Shown here in pieces: positions 57,225-64,000 of a stretch of 64,000 nucleotides of DNA; position 1 is the first letter of the stretch; the number at the start of each line of letters is the position of its first letter. Position numbers and translations under genes: made by a program. A model generated the notes under the pieces. It worked only from the letters and a program-made list of their open reading frames with translations. It did no database searches and was not told the origin of the DNA. This DNA comes from Aspergillus flavus (taxonomy: Eukaryota; Ascomycota; Eurotiomycetes; Eurotiales; Aspergillaceae), in the NCBI RefSeq assembly GCF_009017415.1, contig NC_092408.1, positions 3,162,001 through 3,226,000 of the forward strand, written 5' to 3'.

Positions 57225-58420
57225 CTAGTCAGAGTTGGAAGCCAGCTCGTCCGTCAAGGGACGGTGATCATGCATCTTGGGGATGCCACAATCACCAGCT
57301 TTATCACCCCGAACCGTCGACGAGTGGTTGGACTCGGGGCTGCAGCACTCAATAGCCTGAACCCAAGGATCCTCCAACACTTCCAAAATTGTCATTCGCT
57401 TTTCCGGGAACGGGTGTAGCATCCGGAGGAGGAGGGTCGCAAGCTCCTTCTCCGGCAGGGCCTTGGCGAAAGTTGTAAGCGGGAAGTTGTCCGCTGTTAT
57501 GGGTAGGTCGGGGTATTCTTCGAGGAGGTACTGCCAGCTTCCGCGAAAGGCTTGGTAGGATTTGTCTTCATCGTCGGCTAGGTCCCAGGGTACGTCGCCA
57601 GCGAATATGGCGAAGGCGGTTATGGCGCAGCTCCACACATCGAGGGCGCGGGCGTCGTAGGAGTCTACCAAGAATAAGTATGAGAATATATCAGTATGTT
57701 GACAGGCAGGATTGGGTACTTACAGACACCCTGAAATAGCTCTGGCGGAAGATAGGCGGGCGTACCATAGAGACGAGCAGGGAACTCACGGACCGGGCCA
57801 AGTTTTCTTTCCCCTTTGCTGTCGGGGGGGAGGAGGTCAGCAAAGACCTCGGAGAGCCCAAAGTCGATAAGCTTGAGGACGTTATCATCGGCCAGGACCA
57901 AGTTCTCCGGTTTAATATCATGGTGTGCGATACCATGGCTATGCATGTATGCAACACCCCTGAGCATTTGCTTAAAGAAGCACTTTTTGGCCCCATGGCG
58001 AAGAGTGGCCTTTGCCATTAGGTCACAAAGATCGCCATGTTGGCAGTGCTCCATAACAAAGACCAGGTGAGGGTTATGTTTGCAGAGGCTAATAACCTCC
58101 GCGATATTCGGATGATGCAGGTTCCTGGCGATATCGAACTCCTTCCAAGCCCGTTCTTCATATAACTGCTCGGACACCTTAGCCTCCCTGTTGAGGAACT
58201 TAGCCGCGTACTTAACAAGAGTGCCCTGCTCTTTCCTATGCACGATCTTGACTCTGGCGAAGCTACCATCGCCGATGGTGTCCTTTGTCAGCTCAAACTG
58301 TTTTCTGAGCTTTTGGACTATGTATTTTTCCGTCTTCTTGGGTGACGGTGACCGGGTTACTGTCGGGCTGTCTGAGCAGCGTAGTTTCTTTATTTCGTCT
58401 TGGATGGTGAGGTGTGGCAT
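57225..58420 (-). CDS. Ser/Thr protein kinase, HAL/NPR-like
   Basis: Exons 57724-58420 and 57225-57664 give 378 aa. A short N-terminus precedes the kinase domain. The Gly loop is IGDGSFARVKIV, the ATP Lys is in VKYAAKFLNRE and the catalytic loop is IAHHDIKPENLVL. The metal motif is LIDFGLSEVF and the activation segment GTPAYLPPELF. The closest pattern is the fungal HAL4/SAT4-NPR group that regulates nutrient and ion transporters at the plasma membrane. The usual HRD is HHD here, so the kinase lacks the RD arginine. An in-frame ATG at 58585 would add 55 residues; 58420 fits the family better. Confidence 0.85.
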
Positions 58421-59725
58421 TGTTATAGGTACTTGCGGGGTGTATTTCGAGGTGATTTGGGATAGTAGCAAGCGTAAGTTCTTGAGACTCGAGGTGGCTG
58501 TGGTATACTCGTGTATACCAAGCTGAAAACAATGTATAAAGCAGGTTGATAAGTGAGATAGCTGGTAGTTCTCAAGGGAGGACAACGAGATGTGTGTGAT
58601 TGAGAAGATTCAAGAGATGGAGCGGACAGGCCAGGCTTAAATATTCAATGCCTAGCGAAGAGTTGCCTCATAGTTGCGACTACTGTGCTGGGTTGTTCTA
58701 TAGATGACGTCCCATCGATTGACCATAAGGAGTCATCCCTCATGACCCCAGGATTACCCCAGATTTTATACATCATAATTAGCTAGACCCATGGTTTGGC
58801 ACCTCGTGGACAAGCAATATACTCAGGGGCAGATTTTGGTGGTGCTCTGCGTGACCCAAGTCCGGATGAAACAGTATGCTACAACGATATTAAGAAAGAT
58901 AAATAATTTCGTATAGGGGAGATAGAGCCTGCTATTGGAGGAAGAGTGGGGGTGAAGTAGACAATATATTCCCCTACGTAAGGAATGGCAGGTCTTACGG
59001 TGAATTACGAAATACTTGGAGTTCAGAACAGAAATTTCTTCAAAGAGGTAGACATTGATTAACTATGATGATTGAATTATTGACGTCTGTATTACTTGGA
59101 GGCTGCTCTGCCTACGCGTCCATACGCATTCAAGGTCAATTTCCAAGACACCTCTGGACAGCGACAGGACCTGTGAAACGAATGTAGAAGAACTCTTGAA
59201 CCTGTAAGACCTGTCTTCAACTTCGTGAATACGGCAAGAGAAAAGGTGAAAATTAGACACGAAATTCAAGTCAAGTAGAGGACAAAAACGTTAGGTTTGT
59301 AGTTTAAAGCGCCTCGCACTTATTGTCTGAGTTGCAAAAATTTCCTGAAGCTGCAACGTCATCGAACCGTGGTGCTGCGTTGAGTCAGAGCCTGCGTAGG
59401 AGTCTGCTCATCTTAAAGCATCTCATGCGTCATAGTGGCATGGGTAGGCTCGAGAAAGGTATACACATTGGACTCGGAAGTCTATATCCCAGATTTGGAA
59501 TTGGAGCTGTGATATGAGCCCTAGGCTAGCCAGGTCGTGAATCCTCTTCAGCGTGCATGAGGGGTGGGAAGCAAATGTCCTCGAGAGCACCAATGTCTCC
59601 TTTGTCTCGGTCGAGAAACTTCGACCGGGGATGGTAATGTGTGAGTGACGGCCAAAAGCTTGCATCAGAGTGAGCCAATCGCAAAGGCATCAAGTGGCCG
59701 GTCCGTCTCGACTGCGTGGGTCTTC
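58421..59725. other. Intergenic, 1.3 kb
   Basis: Kinase promoter plus the 3' flank of the CCDC97-like gene. No gene is supported. Confidence 0.5.
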
Positions 59726-60433
59726 TCAAAAGTCTTGAACACCAGTCTCCCCTTGTAATCTGGACCGAACATCATCGCCACTTGTACCTTCAACGATCCA
59801 TTCGGGTTCTTCGTCGTCGAAATATCGCTCTTGCTCTTCGTTCCAATCATCATAATCGTCATTCTCATCAACAGTGGTGTAGTCAAAGTCGCGGTCTTCG
59901 CCCCTTATAAATCGCAGTGTCATCTCCCATTGCCAGATCTTTTCGCCTTCTTCCTTGCTCGTGGGTATCTCATCTTTATCCTCCGCGAGGATTTCCCCGT
60001 TTGGGCCACGGCTATAGCTAAACATTGCATTGGGATCCGGGTGAGACAGGGCATCCAACTTGGCCTCGGAGCGGTAAAGATCTGCTTGAAGTATACCCGA
60101 GAATCCTTTGGCTCGCCCTTCAGCCTCTCGTTCCGCCGGAGTCTGGAATCGGCGGATCAAGCGATCGTACAGTAACGGGTCTACAATGCTAAAGTGTTAG
60201 CCTTGGTCATCTTTTCCCGACTGAGATAGCACATGCGATCAGTCGCGCAAAAGAGAGGTTAGAGCGAGCGGACCGGCTAGCTCGAGATCAGCAGAGAAAT
60301 ACTCCGGGTGGGTATCCAGGTAGCGTTTCCGACGGTTTTTGACCTGCGTCGCGGGGGATAGTGGCACTGCGCCGGACACGGTGTTTGTGTCATTTTCTGC
60401 TTGAATCCCGGTACCCATTGGGAAGAAAGGCAT
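59726..60433 (-). CDS. CCDC97-like (DUF2052) protein
   Basis: Exons 60274-60433 and 59726-60180 give 204 aa. The joined text NRRKRYLDTHPEYFS...LELADPLLYDRLIRRFQTPAEREAEGR is the CCDC97 signature. The C-terminus is acidic (FDYTTVDENDDYDDW, YFDDEEPEW). Human CCDC97 associates with the SF3b splicing complex, so a nuclear splicing role is plausible. The donor (GTCCGC) is weak, but it is the only one before an in-frame stop that restores LADPLLYDR. Divergent from the spermidine-synthase-like gene. Confidence 0.85.
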
Positions 60434-60916
60434 GTCTAATGGTTGACCGGGAGGGGATAGTATGATTGAATGCACACAGAGGGAGCGGACAATAGATCGC
60501 AATAGATGGAAGTCGGAGAAGGTGGACTGAAATGACAAGCGGTGGCGGATTCAAGACAGCTCCATTCAGCCTAAACTGTTTTGGGCCGGAGGACTGCGGC
60601 AAATTTCGTGCCAGAATCAAATAATCTCCGCCGTGGCCTCTCAATCAACGAATAACAGTTCGCCTTGGCCGGAGTATGGACTTTGAGCTTTCTATCTGAG
60701 AAGCATCGGTGAGAACCACCTCCTGTTTGTTTCACATCGCGCGTTGGGAGCTGCGCTTGGCTCGTTCACAAGCGCTATCCCCTAGTCGCACCTCTCCCCT
60801 ATGCATTGAACCTACGAATTAACCAAAGCTTTCAGTGAAAACCTCCTCAGACCAAGTACTCAAGATTTCTGTGCGATTCTCAGGCCTGAGGTAGTAGTCT
60901 GTGGAGGTCCGACGCC
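60434..60916. promoter_or_regulatory. Divergent promoter, CCDC97-like / spermidine-synthase-like
   Basis: A 483-bp bidirectional promoter region. No recognisable operator. Confidence 0.5.
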
Positions 60917-62664
60917 ATGTCGTCTTTGCAGGAAGTCATTCAGCAGGTCAACTCACGAAGACTGTGGAGAGGCGCAGCATTGCTGGTCCTCGTCGCTTTC
61001 TCCTCCCCTGTGTTCGTGCTGACCCTGGCTCCGGTGTACGGCTCTGCTCCGTCGCATATCTTCCATGGCTATGGAGTTGCCATCACTGCTGCTCTTGGGT
61101 GGTTCCTCAAGGATTTCATTCAGCAGGTAACCAACCGCCGGGCGGTGTATCTACTTCCAGTTGTCGCATTCTGGTACCCCACCATTCAATACTTTTTGCT
61201 TCAGCAGAGCTCTTCGTTCGGTAACCCTACCGGTGCCGTGATTACTGAGGTGGTTGCTTTCTATCCTTTTGTTTTGCTCTCTGTCGCCTGTGCCGCCAAA
61301 TTGGTGCAAGCGGGCCTCAACCTTGAACGTTATGGTGATCTTGCCAAGGAGCATATTCCCCTCATTAGCTCGTACATCGTCTATTCTTTCGGGGAGAAGC
61401 TTGCAAAATCATTCATAGTGAGATTTATCGGTTCATTTTGGCTCTTTTCGAGCACGGGTCTCCAGCTCTTGGTTGCAATCTTGTGTTCTGCCGTTATTCC
61501 ATCTAAGTGGCTCCTCTTGGCCATTCCATCTATCCTCTTCACACTCACTTCTAATGTGCATCTGCCTTTGGGGATCACAACTTCGGGGCTCAAATCCGCG
61601 CTTAATGAGGAAGGATTTTCACTGGTAGATCGTCAGGAGTCCTCCACCGGTTATATTTCGGTTTTGGATAACCTCGAGGATGGTTTCCGGGTGATGCGCT
61701 GTGACCATAGTCTTCTTGGAGGCCAGTGGACTAAGACCTATCGCAACTACAAACCCAAGGTTCAGGACCCTATCTATGCGGTTTTCTCTTTGCTCGAGGC
61801 TGTCCGACTGGCGGAAACGGGCCACGGGGCTCACCGAGTAGACGCAGACAGCAAGGCACTTGTCATGTGAGACGAATCCAAACTCTCCTACTTCATTAAG
61901 CTAACCGCGTCTCAGTGGACTTGGAGTCGGCACTACACCTGCTGCTCTCATCACTCATGGGATTGAAACCACCATTGTCGAGATTGACCCCGTCGTCCAC
62001 AAGTTCGCCAGCAAATACTTCCACCTCCCTCCTAACCACATTGCAGCTATCGAAGACGCCACACTGTTCGTTGACCGCGCTTTGAAATCTCCCCAGCCCA
62101 ACCAATATGACTACATCGTCCACGATGTGTTCACTGGTGGCGCAGAACCAATTGAGCTCTTTTCTATTGAGTTTCTCGGGGGCCTCAACTCTCTCCTTAA
62201 GGAGGACGGTGTCATTGCAATGGTAAGCCCATACCCAAACAATCTCCCAGCCTCACTGACCTGGACAGAACTATGCGGGTGACCTCTCTCTTTACCCGGC
62301 TGCCCTCACTGTCCGCACCATCCAGGCGGTCTTTCCCTCTTGCCGGTACTTCCGTGAGGATGCAGGTGAAGAGGGCAACGGAGATTTCACGAACATGGTC
62401 ATTTTCTGTAAGAAGGACTCTGCTACTCCTCTTCGTTTCAGGGATCCTGTCCCTGCCGACTTCCTGGACAGCAAGTTCCGTGAGACATATCTCGTGCCCA
62501 AGCATGAGATTGACCCGGCTATTTTTACCACCGTTACGGGTGGACAGCGTGTCCTCAGGACCAAGGACACTGGTAAGCTTTATAGGTGGCAGGACCAGGG
62601 TGCTCTGGAGCACTGGGGTATCATGAGGAAGGTTCTGCCAGATGCTGTGTGGGAGAATTGGTAG
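60917..62664 (+). CDS. Membrane-bound spermidine-synthase-like protein
   Basis: Exons 60917-61866, 61916-62222 and 62269-62664 give 550 aa. The first ~215 residues hold about six or seven hydrophobic segments (for example GAALLVLVAFSSPVFVLTL and LLLAIPSILFTLTSNVHL). The C-terminal half is a spermidine-synthase-type methyltransferase fold. The nucleotide loop, VIGLGVGTTPAALI, is rebuilt across the first splice; TIVEIDPVVHKFA and YDYIVHDVFTGG follow. The catalytic Asp region of true polyamine synthases (a DSSDP-type motif) reads HDVFTGG here. The reaction is therefore uncertain and may not make spermidine. Fungal homologues share this membrane plus synthase arrangement. Confidence 0.85.
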
Positions 62665-62945
62665 AGGTTCTCCATTATATCATATATAGCTGTATAGTAT
62701 AAACTGTCCAGTGTAGGCTTTGTTCTGCTTCTGCACAGCTGTCTGCATAGTGTAATTGATATGTGATTTGTTTGGTCACGACGAAAGTATTAGGAGTCTT
62801 GATTTGGGTCACACGAATGCAATTGCTTGCTCTCTTACACTTAGTTACAGAAAAGACGCGAGCAGGTATAAATGAAATCCTGAACAATAATAACAAAACA
62901 AAAGAGGAAAATGCTTTTAGGGAAAAGGAATCAAGAGCAAAAAGA

Positions 62946-63017
62946 TGGAGACGCGGGGAATCGAACCCCGGACCACTCCCATGCTAAGGGAGTATTATAC
63001 CACTAAACCACATCCCC
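62946..63017 (-). tRNA. tRNA-Ala(AGC)
   Basis: On the minus strand, the acceptor is GGGGATG/CGTCTCC plus A. The anticodon stem is CTCCC/GGGAG with loop TTAGCAT (anticodon AGC), and the T-arm is CGGGG-TTCGATT-CCCCG. No intron. Confidence 0.95.
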
Positions 63018-64000
63018 AATTGGATGGAAGAGGACTCCTTAAAAGATTATATGAAGAAAATCAAAGCTCAATGCAGATAATCCAGACATAACATTGATCA
63101 TTGGCCTTGGATAAGGCTATGTCTTGGTGGCTATGTATGGTTTCCTTTACTATATAGGTGAGCTATGGTGGCATATAACCTATGTTACTCATGAGTATGG
63201 TATGGACTTGCTGCTGGCTTCGTATAGTATTGTTGTTGCTCGTATATTAATCTTGTGTTTTTACGGTATATACTTCTTCTCTCTAGATATATATCGAACA
63301 ACAACTTCACATACTCTGACGACGCAATCATTGAGCTGAAATACACTCATCCACCCCCAAAGGGCCACCAGGCGTCTACCTACATAGTATAAGCGAATCG
63401 CAAACAGACCCACCCCATACCCGACAAAGAGAGCCGCAATCGCCAACTTACAGAGAGTCCCCATTGCTTCAACGGTCAACGCTTAATCCGACTCCAACAT
63501 AAGCCACCGAGTCACCAAAACTGTGCACTACAAGGGGAGCTAGTGACCGACTTTATACAAAGCAATCATTTTGCAACCTATTGCAAGCAGAATGGATGTA
63601 TTACAAAGCCGCACTTTCACTTCACTGCGGGTTGGCCCCCCTCTTAACGTAGCTCTGGATATAACACAAATGGTAATGCCGACTATCAGTACCACAACAC
63701 AGAGAGGTCGATGTCTATACTACCCCTAGGAACCATAGACGAGGAACACACCACATAAAGCCATGGATTCAACGAACGGACCCGAGGAACCGGCGACCCC
63801 ACGTGGAAGTTGAGATAGCGGAACAGATCTGGTAACGAAAACCACGGACGTCAATCGTTTATATCTTAACTTAATCGGGCTGGTCGAGGTACTTAGTGTA
63901 TATGATGTGCCAGAGATATTCTTTCCAAGAAACACCGGAGTTAATTGGCATGTATCGCAATATATACAGTTGTAGTACTACTTATACCGAATGTAGTACC
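63018..64000. other. End of window, no supported gene
   Basis: A 72-codon hydrophobic minus-strand frame (63261-63479) is the only noticeable frame. Without a full model I do not call it. Confidence 0.4.

Noticed and set aside
63261..63479. 72-codon hydrophobic minus-strand frame
   Set aside because: Two possible helices but no complete gene model could be built.

Overview
The window is nuclear DNA of a filamentous ascomycete, most likely an Aspergillus or close Eurotiales relative. Genes are broken by short introns with GTANGT donors, CTAAC/CTGAC branch points and AG acceptors. Gene content is typical of aspergilli: septation kinase, methylcitrate-cycle enzyme, Zn(II)2Cys6 regulator, mutanase, DUF4246. 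There is no bacterial operon structure, no CRISPR and no polyketide or NRPS backbone. I built exon models by hand; each model's exon sum is a multiple of three.

Layout. 0-11.4 kb: a Nup53/Nup35 nucleoporin, the ribosome-associated NAC beta subunit (apparently with a 1-nt coding exon), a divergent SDR / FSH1-type serine hydrolase pair, an acyl-protein thioesterase and an alcohol-acetyltransferase-like protein. 11.9-17.3 kb: a copper-uptake cluster made of a BIM1/X325 copper-binding GPI protein, a CTR copper transporter and, divergent from CTR, a FRE metalloreductase. Three exact TGTGCTCA sites (Mac1-type) lie in its promoters. 17.5-33 kb: an intron-containing tRNA-Arg(CCU), a protein with duplicated BED-like fingers plus DUF3237, mitochondrial 2-methylisocitrate lyase, an asparagine-synthase-type amidotransferase, a 3-kb gene-poor stretch and a Zn2Cys6 regulator.

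35-47 kb: a small repeat protein, a single-domain cupin with a 0.4-kb MITE inserted 21 bp after its stop codon, the Dbf2/SidB NDR kinase, an FMP46-type redox protein, an Erg26-like dehydrogenase, a TMEM234-like membrane protein, tRNA-Gly(GCC) and a GST-like protein. 47.6-56.2 kb: the most unusual part. A secreted GH71 (alpha-1,3-glucanase) protein carries four Cys-rich modules and the C-terminal region typical of killer-toxin-like chitinases (zymocin alpha/beta type). Divergent from it is a small secreted protein with four Cys and a C-terminal Cys, and then a DUF4246 2OG-oxygenase-like gene. I read this as a candidate killer-toxin-like system in which an alpha-1,3-glucan-targeting carrier replaces the chitinase. 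57-63 kb: a HAL/NPR-type kinase with HHD instead of HRD, a CCDC97-like protein divergent from a membrane-bound spermidine-synthase-like protein, and tRNA-Ala(AGC).
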